From positions 411,549-475,548 of the forward strand of contig KN817532.1 of assembly GCA_000827495.1 (NCBI GenBank): a stretch of 64,000 nucleotides of DNA, given 5' to 3'. Origin of the DNA: Hypholoma sublateritium FD-334 SS-4 (Eukaryota > Basidiomycota > Agaricomycetes > Agaricales > Strophariaceae). Both the position numbers and the translations under genes were made by a program. Shown piece by piece: positions 24,201 to 34,980 of this stretch. The stretch's first letter is position 1. Each line of letters opens with the position of its first letter. The notes under the pieces are model-generated. The model saw only the letters and a program-made list of their open reading frames with translations, was not told the origin of the DNA and made no database searches.

Positions 24201-25956
24201 TATCCCCATTGAAGTTCGCTCACAGGAAATATTTTCAGATAAAGTCTGCTGCAACCGGCAAGAGTAAAAACGATATGGAAGCAGCTAACGCGAACGATGA
24301 TGGATTTAACTTTGCTACACGTACCAATGAGCTGTCTCGTGCAATATTCTCTAGATCTTCTGAGATTGGGCGAGCTTTCAACAAGGAGAGGGTGCTTTCA
24401 CTAATCAACTTCAAATCAATTGCACACATTGGCCGGGCCAATATATACTATGTAGATATAATTCGAGATGTCATTGCTCTGTTGCCGATTCACTGGATTT
24501 CCGAAGTTGTATGTCCTCTTTATATTGTTACATTTGCAGCGCTCATCAATTTATGTTTTGCAGACTGGCCTCCCTCTCAAAACGAACGTCAATCTTCACG
24601 GGATCTGGAGTGAATATGCAATCAGTGAGAAATTTGCAAATATTTCAGAGTATGTTCTCTTGACCAATGTCTCCTGCCTGGAATTTCTTTGATAAATTTT
24701 ACTTGATTTTATGATTTAGATATATTTATTTGGACTTCGATCCCGTGAATGATTGGCGTTTGAGAGAAGGGTCACAAGACAGTGTTCGTGAGTGTATCGA
24801 GATAATAAAAGGAAATATTGAAAACATCCGGAAGGTGTGCGAATACACCTGTATAATAGGCTTTTACCACTATTAACTCTTGCTTCTACTATGCAATGCA
24901 GAACTCGAGCCCTCATCCTGTAGTGAAAAAGCTCTGGGAGGAACACGGCTTACGGAGGGGATGTACGCCATCTGAATTTTCTAGCCAGCTCTTTGCTGCT
25001 GTTGTTCCAACGGCAACGCTTTACTCGCAAGCATTGTCAAATGTCATCGATTTCTATCTCGAGGACGACATGCAAGATGTCCGTGAAAATATTGCCAGGA
25101 TGGCGAAGTCAGGGGAGGATAAGTCTGCGGACATCATGGTTTACGTTTACGAGGCCCTGCGACTGCGGCCTATTGTAAGTTATACTGATTGATTCGTGAA
25201 TAATTTGACAATAACACAAAAATTGTAGACAGCAGGCTTTTATTTCACTGCTACTCAAGATGATTCAACGGTCGGAATTCGCACCGGGGAGATTGCATAT
25301 ACGAACCTTATTGAAGCTAATATCAATCATGATGTGCGTAACATTACTTGTTCGATTGATTCGGGGGGCTGAATTCAGACACAACCAAGTCCGTCCTAGT
25401 TGGCCTTGATCATGGGTGAATACTATTTCAAAATGATCAATCCTAGTCCATCAGGGACCTAGTATTCTACTATTGACATATCTTCACTCCAGATTTTTTA
25501 TTCCGGCATTTTTTGAAGCCGTGAGTGCTGAACTAAATGATCTGGTACAACCCATTGACAACGCTAGCGTTGTGTAGACGATACCCGCTGTGCTTGGTGC
25601 TATTTTTAGCCTTAAAGACCTGAAAAGAGGACCTGGAAATTCGGGCAAGCTTTCATCGTTCGTTTCAAAAGTTATGAAGACGCCAAGCAGCTTCTAATAC
25701 GGAAATTCCTTGCAGATTCAGGGAAGAGTCCCGCGGGGTAAAGAAAGTTTTATATCCTTCTCAGCGGGGCCTTGTAAGCCCTTGGGCAGAGTCGCTCATT
25801 TTACAGGTGAGTAGACTATCACTGGCTTTCCCTGTCGCACCAATGCTGAGCATCAAACTCGAAGTATACGGTCTAAGGACGTTGCCCAACATATATAGCA
25901 TATTCATCAATTTATATGCATCGATCCAGCTCAAGGTCCAGACTTGCACGACATGA
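21281..25956 (+). CDS. Ppo-type fatty acid oxygenase (linoleate dioxygenase plus P450-like domain), P450 part possibly inactive
   Basis: Family enzymes dioxygenate linoleic/oleic acid (heme peroxidase domain) and then rearrange the hydroperoxide (P450 domain) to oxylipins that act as developmental signals. Starts MASFIRRITQRGDHG. The dioxygenase domain has RDLPHPPSGYVG, LISHTVFNTDYVNPHINKAS, SYLDLSILYGSSQNDINSVR and the catalytic Tyr and proximal heme His in FNLLYRWHSTLS. The C-terminal part resembles the P450 domain: YVYEALRLRP (ExxR helix K) and TIPAVLGAIFSLKDLKRGPGNSGKLSSF. Between them, at 25336-25494, where the Cys-loop exon should lie, all frames contain stops and no Gly-x-Cys is encoded. 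More than 15 introns. The C terminus after SPWAESLILQ is uncertain; the TGA at 25954-25956 is one option. Either a dioxygenase-only member or a decaying gene. Confidence 0.8.
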
Positions 25957-26376
25957 AATTCTCCGTCAACTCCGCGTCAACTTCAGTTCACACCAGCCTA
26001 AGCCCTGATTGAGGAATATAAACATCGTCGTTGCCTATCTGTTTCTTGGTATCCTAGTATTGCCATTTCTGACATCCCCAATACAATTTTGTTGAAGTTC
26101 ATCCCTCGGGAGTTGGAGGTATTGGGAGTAATCAACAGTCAAAGTAGAGCATGTCGCGTCACCGCGCTTCTGACGTATGCGGCTGTTCGCGGGCCTTCAA
26201 GCTTCAGCGCCCAATAGTTTGGGAGAATCGTCAGCGTCATGAATCTGGGGGATCATACTGCTTATATTTCCTATAGACTAGCCTTGCACGCCCGCTTCTT
26301 ATTGGAAGCCAACAGAAGGGCGTCATATATTTTCTCCGCCAGTCCTGTGGGATTCATTTGGACAACCTGGAATGGA
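25957..26376. other. Intergenic region between convergent genes
   Basis: 420 bp at the 3' ends of the Ppo and hydrolase genes. No feature seen; part may be 3' UTR of either gene, or further C-terminal Ppo coding sequence. Confidence 0.4.
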
Positions 26377-27641
26377 TCAACCGTTAAAAGTTTCTCTGGC
26401 AAACGAACAACAACGCACCAGATGTCCCGCACCTTCCACCCTTGAAAACGACCCCAGGTTGCTTACACCACCGGCCAAGTTCTCTACTACGTCCGTCTTA
26501 ATTTCAGGAGCTCTGAAAACCGGTCCGTAAGTCAACTTAGTTATTCCAAAAAAATAGCACGAACAAGTAATCGTCAATGGCACCGTATATCAGATGCGTC
26601 GGCACCTGAGCTATGATGTTCCTAAAATTTGCATATACTCTTTGAGACCCAACAGGATCACGATAGCAAGCCTGTGGAGGCGTCAGTACACACAGCGTAG
26701 TTGGTAAAGCCTATGACATACCGCTTCCTGAGCGCGTGTGCACTTCAACGTTACGCCCTTTCCCTCCGGGTATTCCGGCGTAGGTAGAGTGCGCATCCCA
26801 TTTTCCTTCCCGGGCCTTGTCAGCACCGTTCTAAATAAAATAAAGAGCAGAGGTATAACGCACTACATATGTGCGCAGTACGCGGTCGTCCCATGCCTTC
26901 CATGTGCCGCGGGACTTCAACAGTTTATATGCTTCCGCTTCGGAAGGCCAGCAGTCGCGGCGTTTCTCCGCGCCGCCCGCGAGCATGGCCGTTGCTGCGA
27001 CGCCGAAGACGGGCGGCATTATCATTACCTCGCAGAGAATAAGTGCCTCGAAGCGCACCTTCGGGTAGTGTCCCATGGCCAGCGCCCTGCGTGCCACCAA
27101 TCAGTCAGGCAGCTCTGAATGATGCAAACGACGACACCGCACGCACAACGACACCGCACCCATCGAATGACCGATTCCGACGAGTTTATGTTGTGTAAAG
27201 TCGACATCTACCCCTGTACCGAGGCCACTGAGGAGCAGATGCAGGCTACGCCCATATTCTTCCCATCCGACTGCTTACAGACGCTTTAGAGAACCCATAC
27301 GCGCAGGCGTCCGCTGACTTACAGACGCCCGCATAGCCCAGCTTGAGCGTCTCCTCGTTTAGCTCCGCCGCGTCGCCGTGGTTCGGTGCATCGACCGTCC
27401 AGATCTCGCGGATACGTACGGCGCCGCTCGCGTGTCGCTCGAAAGCCGCCTGTAGATCGTCGATCGTCGGTTCCCACTGCTCCTTGTGGAAGCTCGTGCC
27501 GTGTGCGAACACCAGCGTCAGCGCCGTCGGGTCGTGGAGGTGCGGCGAGTTCGGGCGCCAGTAGCGCTTAGCGACGGTCAGGAAAGGAAAGCTAGGCCGC
27601 GGGTCGAACGTGTATAATTTCGTCGTAAAGCCGCTTGTCAT
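26377..27641 (-). CDS. Alpha/beta hydrolase (Lpx1/MpaH-like type)
   Basis: Serine hydrolase of unknown substrate. Start at 27639-27641 (MTSGFTTKLYTFDPRP). The fold is shown by TLVFAHGTSFHKEQWEPTID (oxyanion HG), WTVDAPNHGDAA, the nucleophile elbow GIGHSMGA with the catalytic Ser, an acidic residue in LIYGAIDDYL and the catalytic His in VEGAGHLV near the end. The DxxNHGDSA-like segment is shared with peroxisomal lipase Lpx1 and with fungal MpaH-like hydrolases of secondary metabolism. The protein ends FARETFNG, so there is no SKL-type peroxisomal signal. Five or six short introns, about 350 residues. It is separated from the terpene synthase gene by the unknown membrane protein gene, so a joint pathway is only a possibility. 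Confidence 0.85.
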
Positions 27642-28670
27642 GGTCTGAGGACGGCGAGAACAGCCTTGCAAGTTTATGATCAAGGAGAGCCAGACCCGGC
27701 TCTCGGCAATACAGTCGCCGGAAGGTTGAATAAGCAAATGCCCTGCCAGCGCAATGCCAGGACTGGGCTCTGACCACTACTTACTCTACCAGTAAGTCGG
27801 ACCATGGACGTAACAACACAGGGATATCAGAAATTCAGCACCCGATTCAGAGGACACCATAACATTAACGGCGGCGGCTTGCCACCTCCAAATCTTGGTC
27901 GACGGCAGTGTTTGGAAAGTTGTTGCAAGTAAAGCTCTGGAGGATCTCTTGTGGCACTCACGTCTGAATTTCTTGTGGTAAGCTACTTTCTATATATCTT
28001 CTTCGGTCATTTTGGATGATCATGAATTCCAAACGTAACTGCCGCTAAAATCATGATTTGCAGACGATATCAGTCTACAGATGCTTCTTCGTGATGCCAG
28101 ACTAAATTAAACTTCAGCAACGTTGATGTTGCGCCCTTGTGAGAGAACGAATAAACGCCCAAAACATCGAATCCGCTGCAGTGCATGCATTGACGCTGTG
28201 GAGACAGATCGATCATCGGAGGTAGGTGGCCTTGCCACTGCGATTCGAACGAATTGACTGGAATTCTCACGTAGGAATCTGGAGAGCCAGGCTCGAGTTG
28301 ACCGTATGGCAAGAATTGGTGCTTGGTTCTTTATAACCAACTTAGCGCCGGCCACTCCCACACATGTCTAATACGCCATACAGGTGACCATTATGAGGTG
28401 ATATTAATTATGTTCTGATAGATGGATAGCCTATTTCGCACACTGCAGCACACCTTTTCAAGCCCAAGACATCTTCTATGCCTTCCCCCCTTGAACCCAT
28501 TGTACAGCAACCTTTCACAATTACCTGTGTAACTTCATCTCGCTGTAGGCACCGAGAGTCTTCTGCCTAATCGTTCTGAATGAGACTGAAGCTCATGCTA
28601 TAATCTAGGTTCAACGTTCAACATTCAAATCTGTTCAGCCTGCGGCCGAGTCACAATCACCTCAGATAAG
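27642..28670. other. Divergent intergenic region
   Basis: About 1.0 kb between the hydrolase and the membrane protein genes. No gene, repeat or convincing motif recognised. Confidence 0.4.
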
Positions 28671-30653
28671 ATGAAATTGCCAATCTTCCATTCCAATTTC
28701 GGGGCCAAGTTCAATCTTGACACATCTGGCGTCGCCGGTTTCTTCGGTGGTGAAGAGGCGTTCGCAGCCATGAACAGCGTGCACTTCACCCCATCTCGCC
28801 GCTGGATCGGCTGGTACAACTCCCCTGGCAGCTACTTCGTCGCGAAGCAATACGGGACACTGCCCAACTCTACATTCTGGGACGGGCTCTTCCCGGGCCC
28901 CGAACTCGATCCCACAGAGCTTCTCCAGCTCAACGACAAGTCCGGCCTGCCATACATCGGGGTGTACTCCGGCATCCAGCTCCCCGCCGCAGGATATCTC
29001 TCATATCTGCTTTCCCTTCGCGTCAAGCCCGACTTGACAGAATCGGCCTATTTCTCGAAAAATGTAGCGGATATGCGACTTGACAAGCTCAGGAAGGGTG
29101 TGTGCGTCACTGTCGTCGAGCTCAGGGACTTCGACGACTTGACATGGCCGACATACCCTATAGTCCCCAAGAGCCACTTCAAAACCCTCCCGGTATATGG
29201 GGCACTCTTGGTAGCACTCACTATACTTTTCTCCCTTGCATCGGCCTCAATTTCGGTGCTGTACGAGGATTGGTTTTCTTTTTCGATGATAGCGCTTGGG
29301 GTGCTTTCAAATGGAGTTGCATCTATTATTCTTGGAGCGGGTGTTATAATACTCAAATTCAACGACACCCCCAAAGGATCTCCGCTCGACGATGGAGTTC
29401 TTCTTGATGGCGACAATATCATTATTTTACACGGGAGCACGCGTGTCGTCAATGGAATCCTTCACTCGAAGTACAGGCTGGAGTACGAACAAGACCCACA
29501 ATATGATAAAATTGGAATCTGCTCCATAATTCTTTTAGCTCAGTTCCTTCTCCAGCTCTTCCTCATTCCTCAGGGCGAGTTGATAGGTCAAATCTTTTTC
29601 CTCGCCACACTCGCTATGTCGTGGATATGCAACGGCTATTTTGCGTCGTTCAATTACGACGAAATCAAGACAAATACCCTGTTTGACCTGATAGGGGAGC
29701 CAGTGGTGCACTATACGCTGATGTTTGACAAACGATCCACGGCGGTGGCATACACGATGTTCTACTTTCGCGGACTTCAGGAACCAAAAGCGCCCATCAA
29801 CGGCCTCTTCCCCAACAATATGCCTGTTTGGTATTTATGGAAGGAGTTTATATGTTCGTCCATCACGTTCAACCACCAACCAAGCCGTATCCTCGAGAAC
29901 CAGCGCTCGCGCACTGACGCGGCGCTGGCGGCCGACAGCGAGGAGGCAGCCGCGATAGCACGTCTTGAGAGGCTGGAGCGCTCTCTGGGCTTACCCGACA
30001 AGAAATTCCTCGCGCACCTCCTGCGCGAGGCGGACAGGGAGCGCCCGCGCGCGATCGCCGCCGCGCAGAGCGTCAGCGTGGAGATGGGTAGGTACGCGCA
30101 TACCTACACATATGACCGTGGCACCGACGACCCGGGCGCGCCGACTGTCGCCGTCCCCGTGGACCGCCCGTACGCGCGTGCGTACACTCCCGCCGCGAAC
30201 GACCCCTTCCGCACGAGCCGCGGGCGCGGGCGCTCGGCATCGATTAACGTCGAGCGCTTCGCGAACGCACCACCCTCCGTGGAGCCGTTCCGCAGCGCGT
30301 CAGAGTATGTGATACCCCAGGTGCAGATAGACCAGAGCCAGCCGCGCTGGGACGCGCGTCCACCGTCGCCGCACGCGGTCCAGGCGCCCCAGCCAAGCTT
30401 TCGTGTGCACTACAGCTCGGAGGACGCGCCGTCTCGTGCGTACCGTGAACCCCCTCGCCCTGCCTCAGATGCCCCAAGACCTCTTGTCCACGCGGGCATT
30501 CCTACTTCCTCCTCGGGGGTGCGGGTACGGCCTGGGTATGCGATGCCGCCGCACATCCAAGTCCACGCGGAGAATCCGCCGCAATGGGATGGGCCTATGC
30601 CAAATTACGCTCAGTTTGTGCGCCACCATAACCAGCGCTCCGTGTCTCCCTGA
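28671..30653 (+). CDS. Unknown fungal multi-pass membrane protein with long disordered tail
   Basis: A single uninterrupted reading frame of 660 codons, unusual in this intron-rich window. I do not recognise the family. Residues about 1-170 are soluble-looking (RRWIGWYNSPGSYF, DFDDLTWPTYPIVP). Four hydrophobic segments follow: about 175-200 (YGALLVALTILFSLASASIS), 205-228 (GVLSNGVASIILGAGVIIL), 282-302 and 305-330 (QIFFLATLAMSWICNGYFAS). After about residue 415 the chain is charged then disordered, rich in Pro, Ser and Arg, ending YAQFVRHHNQRSVSP. Codon use in the tail is strongly GC-rich. A decayed copy of the 3' end of this gene lies at 34.2-35.0 kb on the same strand. Being intronless it could be a retrocopy, or simply an intronless lineage-specific family. 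Confidence 0.85.
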   Translation: MKLPIFHSNFGAKFNLDTSGVAGFFGGEEAFAAMNSVHFTPSRRWIGWYNSPGSYFVAKQYGTLPNSTFWDGLFPGPELDPTELLQLNDKSGLPYIGVYSGIQLPAAGYLSYLLSLRVKPDLTESAYFSKNVADMRLDKLRKGVCVTVVELRDFDDLTWPTYPIVPKSHFKTLPVYGALLVALTILFSLASASISVLYEDWFSFSMIALGVLSNGVASIILGAGVIILKFNDTPKGSPLDDGVLLDGDNIIILHGSTRVVNGILHSKYRLEYEQDPQYDKIGICSIILLAQFLLQLFLIPQGELIGQIFFLATLAMSWICNGYFASFNYDEIKTNTLFDLIGEPVVHYTLMFDKRSTAVAYTMFYFRGLQEPKAPINGLFPNNMPVWYLWKEFICSSITFNHQPSRILENQRSRTDAALAADSEEAAAIARLERLERSLGLPDKKFLAHLLREADRERPRAIAAAQSVSVEMGRYAHTYTYDRGTDDPGAPTVAVPVDRPYARAYTPAANDPFRTSRGRGRSASINVERFANAPPSVEPFRSASEYVIPQVQIDQSQPRWDARPPSPHAVQAPQPSFRVHYSSEDAPSRAYREPPRPASDAPRPLVHAGIPTSSSGVRVRPGYAMPPHIQVHAENPPQWDGPMPNYAQFVRHHNQRSVSP

Positions 30654-31070
30654 GTGATGCTTCTGATCCTCGTCCCTAGGATCATGCGGTGCGCTGGTAT
30701 TACGTACTTGAGGTTATTCTGAGGAAAAGTCTCAATGGGTACTTAGCTTTTACTGCTGCGCAAGCCTCTTGGTTAAGCGAATATCTTGTGGTAATCATAA
30801 GTGAGAGGCGACGTGGATCGGCGTATACGTCGCTCAATGAATAAAAGGGCGCGCGCGGCAGTTCCTTTCGCCTTTGAAAGTTAGGCATTGTCAAAAGACC
30901 AAGAGTAAGTAGTTTGTCTGATCATTTCGTTGATATCCAATTCGCCGATCTTCGTGGAGCTGATATTTATCCGACATGTCTACTACACAATTATTGACGG
31001 AAATAACAACTACGTCTATGTATGTACATTTCTAAGCACAAAATAAAGCAAGGATTATGTAAATCAGGGA
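30654..31070. other. Intergenic region between convergent genes
   Basis: 417 bp holding the 3' flank of the membrane protein gene. Its first 150 bp are repeated, diverged, at about 34700-34970. No gene seen. Confidence 0.5.
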
Positions 31071-32944
31071 TTAATGACCTAGAAATCCCGTGAAAGATAG
31101 AACACTTTCGAGCGCGTTGAAGATAAACGAAGACTGCTTGATTTGCGTAGTGGCTGCCAGCTCGGATTGGAACTTCCAGAGGTTCTCTGCGTCTCGTATT
31201 GCTCGAATGGCCAAGGCAGTTGTTAATCCATCATTCTTGATGAGGATACCGGATGCCCCATATTTGTAGAACCATCCGTCTTTCCATGAACCGTCCCCGT
31301 TTTGAAGGGATAACAACGTGTTTAAGTCACGTTGGTCCACAATGTCGACGACGCAGGCCGCGATGATTCGAGCAGCCAATGAAAGCGCATCCGCTTCAGC
31401 GCCAAATCGCTCTACGACCCTGTCTCGGAAAATCGGAGCAATGCGCTGGTGTACTTCCGGTGCGCTCTGCATTAGGCGCGAGAGGAAAAACAAGAACTGA
31501 TCCGCGCTAACGTAATAGTACGTTCCAGAGATGTAGGCTCTGTTCTCGAGAACTTCCTCGACCCATTTGAGAGTTCCTGGTAATTCGTGACCTCTTCCGT
31601 TCTTGTAGAAAAGATTGAGCACGTTTACGCAGACAACAGGATCTTTGTATACAGAAAAATTCAATGATCAAGCTGTATAATTCTAGAAGATAACACGTAC
31701 CTATTCGAGGTCGTTCATGATCAAAATAAACTTGCATTATGCCGTCGGAATTCTGGTATTCGAGCATTTGATCCATTACCTTGCGCTTCATTTCTTCATC
31801 GACATGGTCGGATACTGTAAGACCAATGGAGGTAGTATCTAAATCATTTCTGACCGATTGAAAATCAGATAATCTCGTTCGAGTGAACAATGCGATCCGA
31901 CACTCACGGGAATCTTTCTGATGTAAGTATTCCCCCGTTCTTGAAAAAATTGAACTGCCCAGGGTGTTTCACATATTCGACTAAAGACCTATTAGTTTGC
32001 TGTAAGCGAGGAGTGAACGTTCCAGGAGAAATTACCCTTTTTTCACCTATCATGGGTCGCTTCTAAGATCAACAATTGAGCAAAATTCTGAATAAAGCAA
32101 AGCAGAATGGGACAATCGTTACTAATAGGTAAACAACGCGCACTCTCACTCACCTCCGCAAGCTCGACATTGCTCGACGTCACTGATGTGAGACGTTGTT
32201 TGTGCGAAGCCAAAAAATTCTGTCCTCTTGCTATAGGATCACCGCACAGGTTCTTGAGCTGCTGCATAACTTTTTCTTGATTGTCGAAAACAATTCCGTG
32301 CATCCCAAAAGATCGAGCGGTCAGAACGTTCTCTATCTTATCGTCAACGAAGATGGTGTGGGACGGGTCAATCCCGGAATTGTCGATTACATGCTTGTAA
32401 AATCCAATGTTTGGCTTGCGTTCATGGGCAGCTGCACTAAGCGTTTAGCGAGCCATGCGTCAGAGAGATTTGGAGTGGGATCATTTAAACGAGCTTACGA
32501 TGTGAATGTACGGTCAAAGAGCGCCCATTCCTGAGGAGTGGCCTTCGTTGAGAGTACTTCCCAGTCGGGCGCAGAGATATTGGACATGGCATATATTGCA
32601 AGACCGGATTGTTTGAGCTCGTGAATGAGTTCCAAGAGCTGAGGATTACTTTGCAGGGAGTCACGAGCAGCCTGGAAGGCTCCCTTGACATCGGCGGCGG
32701 CGACATCAAAATCCTCTGCGACGGCAGAATATGCCTGATCTTCGGTGAGATTTCCCTTCTCGTATTCGTACCAGCGAGCAGATCGAAGGATGCCTCTGAG
32801 CGTTTCTTCCGGAAGAGGGGACTTTGGGGTAGAGGGAGACCAAGTGAATAAAACGTCTCCGAGGTCGAATACAACGGCCGTAAAAGGTCCAGGTTTCTGG
32901 GATGAATTGTAGGGAATCTCTGTATAGCCCATGATGACTAGCAC
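31071..32944 (-). CDS. HAD-like class II terpene cyclase (drimane/albicanol synthase type)
   Basis: Two-part enzyme. The N-terminal part is a haloacid-dehalogenase fold: motif I TAVVFDLGDVLFTW, motif II AMSNIS, motif III Lys in HERKPNIGFYK, motif IV IFVDDKIENV. The C-terminal part is a terpene-synthase beta domain with the class II acid motif DLDTT (FPNDLDTTSIGLTV, rebuilt across the intron near 31850-31912). Known relatives (AstC of Aspergillus oryzae, and the albicanol synthases of Antrodia) cyclise farnesyl diphosphate to drimenyl or albicanyl skeletons, the HAD domain removing phosphate. Start at 32944 (MLVIMGYTE; 32932 is an alternative). Exon joins checked by eye: RPRI-DPVVCVNVL and THDR-SLVEYVKHPGQFNFF. 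Ends SVLSFTGFLGH at 31071, about 520 residues, full length. Confidence 0.88.
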
Positions 32945-34199
32945 TGGTGAATATTGGGTGAATAAGACAACGAGATATTGCGAACTTCACGATTTTTGTA
33001 TCTGGACCAAACCTGGACTCAAAAATATCTCGACCTGCCACTTCCTTCCTTTTTTTCTCTAGGCCGATATTTTCTTTGACGGAAGCCCGGCTGTATCTGG
33101 GCTGTGCAGATCTTGTGTCCGAAAGGAAGTGATACACAAAGGAAGTGATACGCATGATTATGTCATTCGGAAAGCGCTCGCGACACATCACTGATTTATT
33201 TTCAGGAGTGCATATACTAGTAAGTAGTACGAGACAATCGGGGGTAGACATAATGAAATCGACGAGATGTGATTTTCAGAGCCCTTATATGCTAGGGAGT
33301 TCCACTTGTAGAGTGAATTAGTAACCCGCACTTGACCACTAGAAGTCTGAAGGTCAAAAGACAGTAACAGTTCTATGCTCCCCAGAAAGGTGGGTGCTAT
33401 AAGGCAGTGGGGGGCGAGCGGTGCCGGCGCTGGTAACACCTAATCCCTGCGGACCTTTTTCTATTTAATCGAGTCCCCATCGCGCGCTCATCTCCATTCA
33501 ACAGGCAATCGGAACAAAGGTATATTCTACCCGAGTGTTATCTGCGTGGCTTGTTAGGTTTTGTGTGTACACGGCGGGGACATATAAAACTGTCGGACTC
33601 GTGTGGCCCCTGAATATTAAATCCTGATGGGGGAAAAGGGGGAGTATTAAACGCGTTGTTCCTGTGTCCTCGCGCGGTGGTGATTCGTGCAGTCGTATAG
33701 GCACGCTCACGGCGACGCTTGAGTTGCACCCGGAGGAAGGTGAGGCTCTGGCAGGCAGCTTGCAACCAACGCGTTTACTGTGATACGCTGTATTGACTGC
33801 CGCGCGTGGAGTATTTGGAGCCCATTTCTTGCTAGCACATTGATGAGGCTTCTTGGGGGCTTCGACCAAGTCTCAACTAAAGTCCTCATACGCGCTGTGG
33901 TCAATTCCCGCGCCCCTTGCCGCTTTCCCACGTTCGCCGTCATATCACTGACGCCCAACGGCTACACGCTTCCTGGGCATTCTATTCTACTTCACCGCAC
34001 ATGTGTATTCCATGAGCGTTGCGCCTTTATTATACGTAGACGCACACGACGCGCGCTCTGTGATTCATAAGTGCGCGGCTCTTTGTCAGTTCGCGTTTAA
34101 GCGCCCGCATACAGTAGGAAGTTGAATGCAGTGATTCATCTCCGTTTCTGCGTCTATACCACGCAGATTTCACGCTGTTAAGCCTGGCTTGCAGGTATT
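32945..34199. other. Intergenic region
   Basis: No gene supported. A GC-rich stretch near 33890-33960 (core GTTCGCCGTC) recurs diverged at about 35005-35060, so the region contains old local duplications. Confidence 0.4.
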
Positions 34200-34980
34200 A
34201 TTAGAGGACGGTCGCGGAGTAGACGTCACTCTGATCACCTTCCTCTTGCTCCAGCACTTGTGATGCTTGGCATATTGATAGATGGAGAGGCGCTATACAT
34301 AAGTCCTCGAGGTCTTGATGTACCAACAGCACCCGGAGACGAATACCGGACTTTCATTATCTAGGTCAACGCCACAAAGACCTGTTATTCTTTGCCGTCT
34401 ATTCTTCACCATTGTTATCCATCCACATATGGGCATTATACTCTGCTCCCGGTCCACCTTGAAGCTACTATGCAGACACCGATCATATATGATGTCCCAA
34501 TCCCTACTCGGCCTCCACGGAGGACTCCATATAGAAAAGAACGAATGCCCAGAAAACCCAGATACAGTCCAGTCTGTCCCAGAAAGAGTCTCCGCCACTT
34601 TCTTCATCATGTTATCGTTTCACCGGTGGCGGTCGGAAGGGCCGATGCCGACTCACGCGCAGTCTATGCGCCACTAATAGCCATACTCTGTTACCCCAAG
34701 TGATGCTTCTGATACTCCCCAGAAAAGAGGCAGGTAATAGGATCAAGTGGACTGGTACGTACTTGGGGTTATTTTGGGCAAGCTGTTTGAATAACTTCTG
34801 CCGTCGCGCAAGGTCCGTACTGCCAGTGTGATGTATCTATTTTATTTAAGTAATATGAGCTTAGATAGCAAGTTTATCACTCTGCCGTTATCTATGACAC
34901 ACGTTCATTGCAATTGCTTAGTTTCAGCGCTTTTGGTTAAGTGAATATCTCATGGTAATTACAAAGGTTTATGTCGATGA
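34200..34980 (+). pseudogene. Decayed copy of the 3' end of the unknown membrane protein gene
   Basis: Nucleotides 34640-34970 align with 30590-30800, the last codons and 3' flank of the membrane protein gene: shared words include GTGATGCTTCTGAT, GTACTTG-GGTTATT and TTGGTTAAG-GAATATCT. The coding end reads EGPMPTHAQSMRH against DGPMPNYAQFVRHH in the intact gene, then a premature stop. Further upstream (about 34260-34370) the frame GILIDGEALYISPRG resembles GVLLDGDNIIILHGS of the intact protein before another stop. No intact frame remains. The terpene cyclase gene lies between the gene and its relic. Confidence 0.55.
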
